Assembly (NCBI RefSeq): GCF_901709675.1
Contig: NC_051103.1
Coordinates: 5,999,501-6,063,500, forward strand
Reading direction: 5' to 3'
Length of the DNA: 64,000 nucleotides
Source: Syngnathus acus
Taxonomy: Eukaryota > Chordata > Actinopteri > Syngnathiformes > Syngnathidae
Every line of letters begins with the position of its first letter. The stretch's first letter is position 1. Of this stretch, positions 40,401 to 53,929 are shown in pieces. The notes under the pieces were generated by a model. That model saw only the letters and a program-made list of their open reading frames with translations. It did not search any database and was not told the DNA's origin. Both the position numbers and the translations under genes were made by a program.

Positions 40401-43400
40401 AAATGCTCAGTAGAGCAGCGAGCGTATTGTTCAAGATGTGTCTTGTGATCTCCTGCCACATCAGCCTTCGCTGGTCTATATAGCGCCCTGTCACACGTTG
40501 TCACTTTTTCTTACGTGCGCTAAACCCCTTTGATAAGATTTGATGTTTCCGTGATGCTGAGAAAGCTTCTTTTTTTTTCTCCCTATCTCTCCCTTACACT
40601 TTGTCAAATTTCAAGACGACGCAGACGTTGACGGGAAGCCCGGAGACAAATCGGCTGTGACAGGTGCTAAGGAGAGTTGTTATTTTTTGCCGGTAATTGC
40701 GTATTATTAAGGGCGGGTGAGAGTAGGGCGACGACAGGATGGACGGGGAGGGGGGGAGGAAACGGATGACAACGAGTGGGTCAGGGAGGGAAGAAGGAGA
40801 AATCATCTCGTAACGAGTTAGCGTGCGGACCTCGCGGGCACACAGAAGCAACATGCATGCTGCCAAGTGGACTCTGCGTGGCGCCCGGGGGCAGCCTTTC
40901 CTCCCATCTTGTGGCTCATTACAAGGCCAAGGCAGCGGCAAGTCGTGTTCATTAACTTGCCGGGGTCACTGAGGGGCCTTCGGCGTCTTCTCCAGACTAT
41001 TTAGCAGCGTTACGTATGAAGAAACAATGCGTCGTCTTTCTATGTTGGAGACCTTTTTCTGGTCAAGTAAATGAGGGGTTGAATTGCAGAACGAGTGAGT
41101 CGTGTACCTCGGTGAGCAGCCCGAAGGGTTGAGCAAACACTTGCACCCCCGTGAGGATCCACGTGACTCGATCGATGGCCTCGGCGCGCCCACCTGAAAC
41201 GTCACACAAAACGGGTCACGTGGAACAAACAAGGCGACATTTTCTGGCTAATTCCGCACGGCGACTCCACGGGGAGTCAAAGCCACCCCGAGACGGCGGT
41301 CAGAAATAGAACGCTGCCATCTTGGACACTTTGGGAGTGCATTGAGTCAGTGACAAGTCATCGTGACACAAATAACCGTGCTTGGGTAACAACGAGTCAC
41401 TTTTAGGAGGGGAGGGGGGGTCGGTCACAACACACGACTTTGACTGGACAGGGTCGGGTTTGCACCACTCACCGTAAATGGAGCAGCGTAAGTTAAGTTG
41501 CCTTAAAAGAAAAGCCCCTAAATGTTTTTTTGTTTTTTTTTACTCCCGAGTCACTATTTTCCCATCGCGCTAGCAAAGAGGTTTACGCACAAAAGCTGTG
41601 GTGTCTGCGAGAGATATGGCGGTTGAGTTTGGGCTCACAGTAATCCTTTGTCACATACAATGTGCAAACATAATAACGCTAAAGTACAGTGTAATCAGCG
41701 CCAGCGTCAGAAACACGATACCAGATAAGACGCCATAAGCTTCATATGCATTCAATCCTATTTTACATTTTTCTTTTATATCCTTTATGAGGTTTACCAG
41801 ATCATTTTTATTCCACATCTCGGTGCTAGATATTCCTCGGCGATGTCTGAACGCAAGAACCACGCGTCTACCTCACATATTTATTCCTTTTAATCATTTG
41901 AGGAGGCACTGCGGCACATCTCAAATCTTCATTGGCATTAAGTGCATGTTCCAGTAAAAAAGGGGAGCCAGCTTTTATAGTCCCTCCGACTTGACCTCCT
42001 CTCTGTGCACACACCAATGTACTTCATCTCCGAGCACACTCCAAATCACTGTCTGGGCCAATTTCCCATCCCGCGGTGACATGACAGCTCGGCCTGGCGG
42101 ACATTTTTGACTCAGCTTGGGATCTTAAGGAGATGATCATGCTGGATGATGCCACTTTAACGCCGCAGTCTTCAATTTATAGTAAGCATAACACGGGGAG
42201 GACGCTGCCACCTGGCTACATGGATTAACACACACGCACACACTCTCCCAAGGCCATAAACACTCATTATAATGTGCTATGTCATCTGCTGTGGGTTTGG
42301 CCTGGGAATTACACAGCCCGGAGTGTTTTCCCCGACTTGGCGCACATGTAAGTATGTGTTAGTATCAAAGCAGCTTTCTGGGATACAACGGGATTATTGA
42401 GTGTGAAGACGGCGAGCTGACATCTTGCTTGATAAGATACGATCTATTATGTAGCGTGGCCCAGTCAGTCGAACGTAGTTGTTCTCAAAGCAGACGAGAT
42501 CCCGTTTGTCCCGCTTTCATCCGACGAAGAATGGAAAACAAAGACACACAGCCGAGCGAGTCTTTCGTTTTCATGAATGGGGAAAGACACAAAAGAAAAT
42601 CCAGGCAAACATTACTTAGCAAACAAATCCCAATGATCTCTTTTCTCTCAAATGCTCAAAACGCAATTGGGGTTTTGTTTGACGGCAAATTTCCAACTGT
42701 AATTATTGCAGCGTGCTTGTATCTTTAAGTGTTTGTCTTTTAGCAAATTTTCTTTTCAGCCAGTGCGGAAAATAGAAACATTGTACATAACACTGAATAG
42801 TCACCTGAGCCCAGACATGTGAGTCACGGTTACCGTGGAAACAATGGCAATGCTACAATCCTGTCACATGATTCATTTGTCATTTGATTGCTCAACTGAC
42901 TAAACTGCATGTATGAACTCTCGAAGTATTTTTGTCACCATAATGATAATCTCATGTGCTTATAACTGCTGTTATATTATCACATGTCCTACTAATTGGT
43001 CTTGAAGACAGGAGCAGCATCACCATATGTGGCCCACGCATACACACACACACAAACAAACACAGTATGAAACGGTGGCGTTCGATACCCAGCGGTTCAC
43101 GGAAGGGTCACTTATAACACTGCCTGTCTGTCACTCAAAAGAAAAATAAATCCCCACACACTCCCATCCTACTGGGCTCTAGTGTTTTTGCCTTTGCTGG
43201 AAATTATAGCGCCCATTTTCAAGCGCGTCGCCGTGGCAACGACGGATTGAATGCATGTTAACGGGACGTGTTGCGGTGATAGGGGGTGGGCGGAGTTACG
43301 ATAGTGGGATGGCGGTGCGGGGGAGGGGGTTACGTGCGCTCGACTCTATACGGTGAATGAATATGGAAAGCGTGCACGGGACGGCTCATCCTGATACAAG

Positions 43401-44269
43401 GTGCTTCGAAAATCTGGGATGGACCGTTATCGGCGCACCGTGAGCCAAGAGAGCGAGGGAGAGAGAGGGGCAGGAGAATGTGCAGCTATTTTAGTCTGGA
43501 CGTTGTCATGGAAACTGCAGCCTCACTACAAATGGAGACGTCCAGAACACATGTATCGTCGGATAAATGGCGCGGAGGGCCCAGCGTGATACCGGAGACA
43601 TGGCCGCCGCACACAGAGTCCTGTTATCCATCTGGGAGATTGTGACACCCACCTGCCCTCATCTACTACTTATTCATATTGGGAGGGGGGGGGGGGCAAT
43701 GTTTATAATTTGGTTGTTTTTTAATAACAGCACTTCCCTCACAAGCATCCTCAACTGCTCCTTACTTCTCTCCATCGCCTGCACTCTGAAGGACGGCGGT
43801 ATTCCCACATTTCTCTGTTGCTATAGCAACACCGCAGCGAGAACGGGAAGAAGAGGACGCGGGGAGAGGGTGGGGAGGGGGGAGTGCAGAAAGAGGCCTA
43901 AAGATGAGCGGATGTGTGAACAATGCTAATTCTAACGCAATGGTGAACTCCACTCTCGAGTCGCATCGCATAATGCGCAGCTTCCAGATTTGCATAATAG
44001 CCTGTGGGAATATATTTGCGTGCTCAAATATTGCGCTGGAAGTTTTTTTTTGGGGGGGGGGTTGAAATGTCATCATATACAAACGCAAAGCTGTGCACAC
44101 GTGTCCGTCACATGCGTTCAATCATCACAAAGCAATGTCAAAGTGTTTCATGAGACAAGACGATGATGCATCTCTGTGGGAACCATATTGCAGCCAAGGG
44201 AAGGCCAAAGCTATTTCGCATCAATGTCATCATCCCATTCGATCAGGATGGGACACATTTGTATTATCG

Positions 44270-44308
44270 CTACACACGCGCACACACACACACACACACA
44301 CACACATA
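44270..44308. repeat. (CA)n dinucleotide microsatellite
   Basis: An almost uninterrupted CA run of about 39 bp including one CGCG interruption. Simple repeat in intergenic DNA. Confidence 0.9.
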
Positions 44309-45200
44309 CAGTACAAGGCCTGAGAAGAAAGCAGCATTGCATCATGTAAAGACGCATCACTGCGCCGTAGAGGGGACGAGCACCTTCCTCTGTCGCCGTA
44401 CACGTGTTGGAGCAAAACTCAATAGATGCAGATCATATCTAAGATGCCGTCATTAGTGCCCGATGCTTTTATGCTGTTTGCTACGTGGAGCAGTCTGCTG
44501 CATGTCAACTGTCTCGCTTGTCCTCTCCCCGGCAATCAATAACTCATCTCTCCACGTCAATATTCCTCTGCCCCACGGGACTTAAATGTCCTTCTTTAGG
44601 ACCGAAGGAGAATTGGCAAGATGGCAGCGACGGGATGGGAAAGCGAGGAGTGTGGACTTTCTTCCGCTTCTTTTTCCCCCATGCTTGCTTTCCTGTGGAT
44701 TTCCAATATTAGGTTTAACAGTGGAGCTACGGAAGTTGTAAATTAGAATTAGTCAAAAATAAAAAAAAGATTCTATTAATGCTTGCTTCTCCTCACAATT
44801 GATACGATAAAAAAAATGTTAGGTTTTCAATTTAGGTAACATGATTTGATGTAACCTTTGCGCCTATACAAGCAGCATAATAACAATGCTAAGCTAACTG
44901 TTTGCCATCTCCAGCTTCATATTGACCCAAGATACATGAGAGGGCTTTTAAATTCCTCATTTAATTAGCAGGAAAGCAAACAAATTACCCCAAATGCCAA
45001 GCTCTTATAAGCCGTGTAAAAACCTAGCGTACTCCCGGGGCACGACGGGGGCTAAGTAAATGTTCCGACATAATGCGCAGCGCCGATAAAAGCCAAAAGC
45101 ATCGGGAGAATACAGAGTAAAGACATCGCCTCCATCAGACGTTATGGTAAATCAATAATCAAGTAAGTGTAATCTAATAACCGCATCCGTACTGAGCCCG

Positions 45201-45232
45201 AGTGTGTGTGAGTGTGTGTGTGTGTGTGTGGG
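45201..45232. repeat. (GT)n dinucleotide microsatellite
   Basis: GT repeats with a single GA interruption, about 30 bp. Simple repeat. Confidence 0.9.
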
Positions 45233-48200
45233 CGTGTATCCACTGGGGAACATTTTGCTACACACTGTACATTCCTGCGGTAATTACTCCGAGGTGTCTG
45301 CTCGCTGTGTTTGCTGCAAACTAAATATTCATGGGAGAGTAATCGCTGTCACTTCATCACGTAGACGACAGAGGATAAAGGCATTAGAGGACAAGTGATA
45401 CGACATATAAAAACATAATATAAAACTCCCGGAAAATTAAAAATACTCACCGGATGACAAATTGTCAATTTTTTTTTTTTTTTGTGTGACATGAGTCAAG
45501 TCAAGTTGTCATCACGTAGCACGAGTGTAACCATTCTACGTGTACACACATCCGCAACATTTGTGTGCTTGCACAATCAATCAGCCCCCCCCCGTTGGTT
45601 ACATGCCTTGTTGGTCAGGCTGATTGTTTCATCCCCCGGAGGTGGCGAGAAACTCTGCGGGCTTGTGAAATCTTGTGACACACACTGGATAGATAGTGAC
45701 GCATGTCCACTCGAGCGGCGTGGCCACTGGATGTATCTCTGAAGCCGCCGCGCAGAGTTATTTAGATGGAAACGTATCGGTCTGTCTTTCTATACCTTGC
45801 ATTGTCTAACTGTCCCATCTTTTTCGTAACCTTACAAACGAGGGGAAAAAAAAGAAAACTAATGAACTAATGTTAGGACACAAATTTGTAGAAAAAAATG
45901 GGAAATTTACCCAAATTCACCAAAATTGTGATATAGGCGGTTTCATACGTAATATTGCGAGCATTAAAGATAAAACGAGTAAAAGTTGGCTCCGAAGTTT
46001 CCTATTGGTCCCGTGACCCAGATTCATGTCGCTTTTAACGATTTCCCCTTATATAGTATCAATCAACAGTGAGTATAGAATCTTTGTGAAGGCAGAATTG
46101 TCGCTGCCGATCTGACGCAAAGGTGAGCCTCGTGAAGTGTTTACGTCCACGCAATCATTTCAAAAGCAAGTGATTCATCTTAAATTACTGTCTTCCATCC
46201 ATCTAATTAAGTCAAGTCAGGGCTCCATCCTCGCATAAACTGGAATATTCTTCTTTTTTCTCCCCCCATTTGATGTTTTGCTCTTGCTTCAGCCCACGCA
46301 ACCACATCAAATATGTCCGCCCTGCGCTTATTTAGCCGCCCGTGAGCGGCTTTGGCATTTTTCATGGCTCCCGACGCGAGCGCAGACTGACACCTCGGCT
46401 TCGCGGCGGAGTTGATGTTGTGTCAGGTTCCCCGCAGACCGTGCAGCCTGTCGACGGGCCACGGGGGCCCGGGGATTCCCTCGAGAAGCCTGCAGCTGGG
46501 ACGTTAGTTATTGAATTTGAAGGGGAAATATAGTCTTTAAGCTGTGACAGCGAGTACGCACATTTCTGTACAAATTTCACCTTATCGCATATCCAAAATG
46601 AGTCATCGTATTGAATTTGCTGATTTCCAATCACGGCGTTAGCGTATTAGCCAACAAGTCTATAATTAGGGTTTTAATCAGTCGAACGGCCAAACATTTC
46701 GGAGAAGCCAGCATCCTTTTATTATAATAACAGATATTTTGTGGTTGTGCAAATCTCTTTATAGTTTCTGTTTACTAGCCAGCTGGCACCTCCGCCTAGC
46801 AAGATTTGGTGTAAAACCGCTACATTTGTACTGTTTATCCAAAAGTAGCACTTATTACATAGTGCCGATGCTGTGTGTTAATTGTCAAAAACAAATAGAC
46901 TAACGACACAGCAACTTCTGAAGCATAAAAAACACACTGGGAGTGTAAATATGTGTGAAGAGATATTTAGGGGCATTTATTGAGGCTGTATGCTAGAAGT
47001 GAACTCAATTCACAATAAGCAGCACGTTGGCAAATTGTGCACAATTCTGCAACATAGCTTAGTTTTGAGCCATTCTATCTTAATGACAACCAAATAATGG
47101 TACTCACGGTAATATGTTCTTTATCCTCTGTGAAGAATGACTCACATTAGCGCCGCACCGATGAGCTGAGAGGAGCTGAGACGGCTCACTGAACAGTCTG
47201 TCTTATTCAGGCCACCAGATATCCGAGGCAGGAAGCCTAAAAAGAGCAACACAATGGCCATTTAGCTGATGCAGTGCAACATTACTGTTTGATTTAATAA
47301 AATGAAATATTATGGAATGTCATTTTACCTCATCATGTGTGTATTCATAAGATAGACAACCCACAAAGCTTTTGATGATGAATTTCTGTTAAAAGAGCTT
47401 TTCCCAAAATGGCGGCAGGGCCATTTTGAGGATTCGCAATAAAAAGTTCTGTAAAGTTCTTTACTGATTCAACCTTGTTACCAATAACTGCCTGTTGTGT
47501 CCTTTTTAATTCGTTTACATTCTTTTTACTGCAGTGCTGTTTAGTAAAGTATACATTTGATGACATTGTGAAACCTTGTGATAAAATGAACACAGATGCA
47601 AAGAGACAGCCATTGGTGATATTTCTCATATTATGAAACACAGTTTCCTACCTTTCAGGGAGCAAAAAGGTCATTCCATTTCCTGTTTTGTTATTCCGGT
47701 AGTCTACATCAGTCCATATCTTTAAGGTCGTTCGTCTTGGTATGATCCAGAAGTCTCTGTAATCATCTGATGGAACACACAGAGCAGAACTGCAACTGAA
47801 GTCATTATATACAGTGAGGGACAACTTTCGACAATCTCACCTGTTGAGTTTCATTTAAAAACGCTCATACAATTTTAACAACCATGGATCTTTCCAACAG
47901 CTTATAAAATTAAATTACCGAGCTTCAAGACTAACCTATGAATGTATGCACTGCGATAACGTATTTATTTCATTATAAGAGGGCCTTGTAAAAAAAAAAA
48001 AAAAATCACACATTAAATCATTTTTAAATTGTTCAGAATTCTTTCGGCATCATCACATTTCAGCGGGAATAAGGCAAGCCCCCATCAGGCAAAGTGCACG
48101 AATCTCCACGGTAACATTCAGGTTGGAACATCGGCACCATGACGACCGTGCAGAGACCGACTGCTCGCTCACACATGAGACGTTATCTCATATGCTCTTT

Positions 48201-49740
48201 GAAATCCGACGACTGGGCCTCCAAACGGATCACATCAAGGGAGCGGCCATATGTTCTGTCTTTAGTCTTCATTTATATTCTCAGTGGGTTCAGCCTTGTT
48301 TTGCTGGATGCAACTGTCGGGGAGGGGCATTAACCGCGATATACATCAGCGTTTTAATGGGATGCACGATCAAAAACAGCCAGTCTGAGAAGAAGCCTGG
48401 CCGCGTTTGAGACAACTTGACTCACTTGATCGATTGCTCCACTTGTGAGATTATACTGCGGGGCGAAGCGTAACAGATCCACTGTTAAGCGTCGAACAGG
48501 ATGAGCTGGTGTTTGTTGACATGGAAGGCGTTCTGACGTTCCTTTAATAACAGAGAACAGAGTCTTGTGGGTTTTCGCTTGACGCCCATCTCATATTATT
48601 ACCTCGACTATGACTAGTTGTCAATGTTGTGTAATCGATACGGACCTGCGAGTACAAAATAAGACTTGACACAGCCTCTGCAACTTCTTTGTGTGCATTT
48701 TGTGCCATTCAGTAAATGCAAAATGTTGAACCATAGCCTTAAAATGGAAGAGAAATGTCAGTTTAAAGAGAAATAACAGTTTATAAAAAATAACCTTTGG
48801 GTAACATAGAAATTAGATCGTGTTTGTGGTCTTGTTTGAACAATATAAATATATATACTCTAATATTTTAAGACCTTGAAAAGTGAATTCAAAAATGTTC
48901 AAGGTTCTTATCGACCAGCTGTATACTGGAGTGGACCTAATTAGCTAGAAAGCTAACAATGCTTACACACCGACTATACATATTCCCTGAATTTACACAT
49001 ATTATGTATTTTACATTATTTATGATATCGTAACATGTTGGGAAGCAAAGCATTAGGAGTAGCTAACGTGTAGAAAGTTTTTTGTTCAATTATTTCTCAT
49101 GCGGTGTGAGTCACACGCTAAATGACGTCTAAATAAATAAATGGAATAAATGTGCTCACATATCTGTCATGTAGCATGAGACACGGACTAAATGATTTGC
49201 AAATAAATTACTTAAATAAAATTGAAGTGTCTTTGTTTTGTTCACCGACATACCGACAGCACTTGGCGAGGAGATGACGTAGCCCAACCCGGGAGTTTGT
49301 TAGCTCGCAAGCTAGCAGGTGGCTAACGCCAATTGCTCTTGGACGAGACGCGAAAAGTTCTTTGACAACAATGCTTTAATATACATTGCAACCAGTGGAG
49401 GCTTTAAAAATATATATTTTCAAAATTTAAATATAGATGTTACGTTTGAAAGCGTTGTGGAATTTGACTGACAGCTAAGCAGGGCGTGGTTACGTCCAAT
49501 TGAGCAGACACGCCCACAAATAAAACGAATATTTAAATTTGGCAAAATTGTAAACAATACTCTGTGATGTGTGAAATTTACAAGTTTTTTATTTTCACTT
49601 TAAAGGGACAAAGTAGTGAACCAGATATATGAGCACTGAAGCGAATTTGATCAAATTTTAATCCATTAAAGAGAAAGTCAAGTCAAAAATGTTCTTTCCA
49701 ATACGTTCTGTGCCCGGACTAATTCAAACACGGTATTCAG

Positions 49741-49845
49741 ATTAATATTGCGTTTGTGGAATATGAATTAATCAGAAAAAGCCCATCCATTTTCATCAAA
49801 CTCAGAGCGGTGAATTCATATTCCACAAACGTAATATGAATTAAT
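49741..49845. repeat. Inverted repeat able to form a hairpin
   Basis: The arm GCGTTTGTGGAATATGAATT at about 49750-49769 is inverted at about 49812-49831 (GAATTCATATTCCACAAACG), with short AT-rich extensions on both sides and a loop of roughly 42 bp. No target duplication was recognised, so it may be a small palindromic MITE remnant or simply a hairpin. Confidence 0.7.
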
Positions 49846-51490
49846 AATTGCATCACACTTCCAGCCTGTGCTCAATTGCAACAAACATTATACCCCCAAA
49901 AAAATCTAACTGAACACCTCACCGAAACAAATTTCATACAAGGGCTCCAAAAATAAATGCCACCTTCCTCCAGTTTTCATGAAAACACTCCCTTTGTAGC
50001 ATCTGCTGAACTTATATAGGGGAGTGACTAATCGCCTGTCTGAACATGTTAATAGCGCAGATGACACCTTTCATTAGCACGGTGACTAATGGCGGAACCA
50101 CGACCCATACGTCCACTCCTGGTTCAGCACAGAACTCCTCCCGTTTTGCTATCTCGGTTGCCATATTGAGCCGTCACAATCCAATATATGATTCATTTAT
50201 TTCACACATAATGATACATGGCTAGACAACTGTACACATTATATCAAACTAACAAAAATAAAGAAATACATAGTTGAAACGCGAGAAGCGCAAATGGCAT
50301 CGAACATATGAAAGTTACACTGTAAAAATGCAGTTCTTACAATTGTCATACAACCAGACATTGTTATTATTGATATACTGTACATTTCCATTCATTCTAC
50401 TCATCCTCGGTGGGATGTTGGATCCCGTCCGTTTTGCTGCTGCGGAGAGATGTCGAAACGTCATTAACGACGGCGTTTATGGCATGATTATAGTCACCAT
50501 GAGCGAGGAGGTCATATCAAATTCCTGGCTACGGATCTGCTTGAAATAACACATAGAAGTCAACACTTTTATTTTAGCCGCACATGTTTTTGCATGGGAA
50601 TACCGCGTCCTTTTTGTGAAACATTAGTTGGAACATGATGGCATTGTAAGAATTGATACGATTCAAATACCAAGTAGCCGGCTGTTACAAAATACATAAT
50701 ACACCCTCGGAACACAAAAAATCGTAATGAGTACTACTGAAGCAACAGACAGAAGTTGGTCAAACAGAGATCGCCGTTTACTGTACTACAACCTAAATAG
50801 ACTTGAAGCCAATTCAAAGATTCACAATGAGTGTTGCAATTGAGCCCTTATGTTCTCTGAGAAGTAGCCAAACTGAAAACATGTATCATAACCAACCTCC
50901 CCAATCTCCGACCCCGCTCGTTAGTCACATAGAAACAAACTCTACCCGAATATACATCCACCCCAAAATATCTCTGCGTCCGAGTTTGCAATGATACATA
51001 TTTAAATGAAAATATATTTATATAATTTGTGGAGTTTTCACAGTAGGTTGTACTGCACTGTACCTTTTTGTCCATCTACGTATGCCTACGTTATTGTCAC
51101 CTCAGGGGGGGGGGGGGGTCTATTGAGTCACTTCAGAGCAAATGTGGCTTCTTTTTGAGAAGAAAAATGTCTCTCGGATTTCATATCTCCGTAATCTCTG
51201 CCATCTTCAGCGTGGTAAGTACTAGTGTGCATGTCTTCCATCTCTCCGGGCCAACAATGATTTAGGGCCCGATTACTTCCAAAGACTTGTTTTTTTTTTT
51301 TTCGTTTTTTTTTCCCTTTGACAAGACAGTTTGGAGAAAATGCAAAAAAAAAAAAACATTTGCTTTGGCACAGATTTACATCGTAGCAATGTCCATTCCT
51401 TGATCTCCTTGGCCGTGAGCGTTACGACAGACACAAGTGGCCCACTGTGGCTGGGCGCACCGTCACGGACGAGTCTTTGTGTTTGTGTGT

Positions 51491-51518
51491 CGCCGCCACC
51501 GCCGCCGCCGCCGCCGCG
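51491..51518. repeat. (CCG)n trinucleotide repeat in the lrrc4b 3' region
   Basis: A CGCCGCCACCGCCGCCGCC-type run about 28 bp long lies roughly 100 bp beyond the lrrc4b stop codon, so it is probably inside that gene's 3' UTR as (CGG)n on the transcript strand. Confidence 0.8.
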
Positions 51519-51620
51519 TCCCATCTATCCCGTCTCCCGGCGTAAAGTCAAAGCACTCTAGTGTCTCATCATTCCGAGCATAAACCCAACATGAATCCCC
51601 TCTCTGTCCCACCGGCGCTT

Positions 51621-53929
51621 TTAAATCTGAGTCTCCTGGACATTTTCCTTTGAGTTCCCCTTGAAGAGAAGCGGCTCCATTTGGGGATTCTGGTTCTGGC
51701 CCATGAAACCTTTAATCGATCCGTGTAGGCCCATGGTGGGCATCGGGAGAGACATGGGCAGAGGCGGCGACATTGAACTCGGGTTGACGTTGGTGCCGTT
51801 TCCCGAGGACATGAGCAGATTGGCTGTGGAGATGGGGACGGGCGTACAGGAGATGGGGATTTCCTGGCCTTGCTGGTTCTTGTGCATTCCTCCCGATCCC
51901 ATTCCGTCGGGCCCGATACTAAGACCCATCACGTTGTTGTTGAAATGATGGGTCTTGTAGTAGTGGTGGTTCAACGTATCCGAACGGCCGATGTTGGGTA
52001 GGTTGACTATTTCGGGATGATGTATCCTCAGGGTTCCCTCTCCGCCGCCGGCGTTCATGGTGGACCCGCCCGAGATACCGCTTCCGGCGCCGGCTCCGAT
52101 TTCGTCTTCCACGTTGACGATTTCGATGGCTCTGGCCGGGCCGTGGTGCTTGTGCAGCTGGTGTTGCTTGCGGAGCTTATAGAAGACCACCAACATGACG
52201 GCCGCCATAAACGTAATGGCCACAAAGCAACCGATGATAATCTTGGTGGTTTTCATGACGTCGTCCAGGCCGGGAATGTTAGTTACGTCAATTATGGACA
52301 CGGTCACGGCGTTCTCCGTGGCTCTGTTTGCCCGCGGGGACAGCGAGGAAAGCGAAGAGAGAGAAGGGGTTATAGTGATGCCGTCTAAGACCCCTCGTTC
52401 AACAGTAGGGTTCGGGAAATCTATGAAGGTCTCGTTGATGTACTGCCTGGCCGAGTTCTTATCGTCCCCGCCTCCCACCGTCTCGACTGTCTCCACAGTG
52501 ACGGTGGTGAAGTAGCTGTAGCTGTTGCTGGGATCCGACGCGGAGACGTTGAGCACGGCGGTGGCGGTGGTGTTCCCCGCCGAGTTGGTCACCATGCAAG
52601 TGTACTGCCCGGTGTCCTGCACGGTCACGTTGGTGAAGTTGAGCGTTCCGTCGTGGAGCACCGAGATCCTGACGCGGTACGACCCGTGGGTCATTAGGGT
52701 GCCGTTGGGCGTGAACCAGTTGACGGAGGTCATGGAGGTTCCCGTGCGGCACTTGAGCTCGGCGGCCATGCCCTCGGTGACGTTGAGGTCGGTGGGCGGT
52801 TCCACGATGACCGGGGCGTAACAGATGAAATGGCTCTGATCCAGTTCGCCGATGTACTTGCCCTTCAGGCCCGGCGGCGCGTGACATCGGGCGCAACACG
52901 TGGTGTTGCTGGGAACCGTTTCTTTGAGCCACCAGCTGAGCCACAGAATGTCACAGGTGCACGACCACGGGTTGTGATTGAGGTGGACCCTCTCCAACTG
53001 ATGCAAAGGCGTGAAGAGGTCATGAGGCAGCGAATGAAGCGAATTGTGGGACAGGTTGAGCTCCTCCAAGTTTTTCAGATCATCAAAAGCGTTGCGCTCA
53101 ATCACCGACACCTTGGAGTGCATGAGCCACAGCTTTCGTAGAGACACCAGGCCCTGGAAGGATCCCGGCCGGACGATCCCCAACTGGTTGCCCGACAACT
53201 CCAGCTCCTCCAGTCGTACGAGCGGGGTGAGGTTGGGGATGTCCTTCAAGCCGCACATGCCGAGATTCAAGAAACGCAAGTTGACCAGACCTTCAAAGGC
53301 GGCCTCGGAGATGAAATCCAGTTTCCTGAGTTCCCCGAGATCGAGACGACGTAAAGAGGGAACGCGGTGAAAGGCGAAGGCCGGCAGCGTCTCGATGGGG
53401 TTGTTCCGTAGCCATAGTTCCCTTAGCTTGCTGAGGTACTCAAAGGCCTGCGACGGTACCACGGTGAGACGGTTGTCGAACAGCTCCAGCGTGTTGAGGT
53501 TCGGCAGCCCATTGAACGCTCCCACCTCGATCTGCCGGATGTGATTCTTGGAGAGCTGGAGGATTTCCAGATGCCGCAGATGTTTGAAGGTGTCAGACTT
53601 GATCACCTGGAAACAGAAACACGGCCACACATTTGTAGCACCCCGTCTCAAAAACGCAACAACTCCCGACGTGACGTGGCGCTCACCTGAATTGTGTTCT
53701 CCTGGAGATTGAGGTATCTGGTGTTTTCGGAAATACGGTCCGGGACTTGGTCTAGGGTCTTCCTGGTGCAGATGACGCGGCTGGCCTGATTGGAGCAGCT
53801 ACAGGGGACCGGGCAGGGGGGTGCCGCTTCTGTCAGCTGAGGTCCATGGTTGTGGAACCACAACAAAAGGTGGACCAACCAGAGGAGGGGGGAAGGGGTG
53901 CAGGGTCTGGTCACCATGACAACACGCAT
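51621..53929 (-). CDS. lrrc4b: LRRC4B / netrin-G ligand 3, synaptic adhesion protein
   Basis: NGL-3 is a postsynaptic type I membrane protein that binds LAR-family receptor phosphatases and PSD-95. Two coding exons, 53929-53687 and 53606-51621, join in phase 0 across an 80-bp intron to give 742 residues. Visible in order: signal peptide (about 1-35, [10 protein letters not shown]); LRRNT cap [17 protein letters not shown]; leucine-rich repeats to about 290; LRRCT cap ([18 protein letters not shown]); one Ig domain at about 353-437 with Cys pair and DTGQYTCMV; several N-glycosylation sequons; a membrane segment near 537-558 ([20 protein letters not shown]); a Gly/Met-rich cytoplasmic tail; and the C-terminus NVQETQI, a class I PDZ ligand. 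The ATG at 53929 is the first in frame; 53917 is the alternative. The tail differs from the mammalian Ala/Gly-rich one but its last residues are conserved. Untranslated 5' exons probably lie upstream toward 57-59 kb. Confidence 0.96.

Larger units (their letters stand above)
37460..51620. other. Gene-poor interval between mybpc2 and lrrc4b
   Basis: About 14 kb with no confident gene. The right-hand part should include the lrrc4b 3' UTR (minus strand); a minus-strand AATAAA occurs at 50196-50201, but which signal is used is unclear. Human EMC10, JOSD2 and ASPDH lie between MYBPC2 and LRRC4B; none of their proteins was recognised here. Microsatellites, homopolymers, one hairpin-forming inverted repeat and a short restriction-site-dense GC patch are listed separately. 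Some exon-sized open frames with splice-like edges occur on the minus strand at 39.2-41.2 kb, without family resemblance. Confidence 0.5.

Noticed and set aside
41651-41863. 70-codon minus-strand frame ending in a membrane-like segment
   Set aside because: AT-rich DNA often gives Leu/Ile/Phe-rich frames; no neighbouring exon or promoter supports a gene.
47345-47641. 98-codon minus-strand frame with a hydrophobic stretch
   Set aside because: No start context, splice continuation or family resemblance; composition is like the surrounding AT-rich DNA.
52017-53370. Several plus- and minus-strand open frames overlapping the lrrc4b coding exon
   Set aside because: All are other-frame readings of the conserved LRR/Ig coding sequence.
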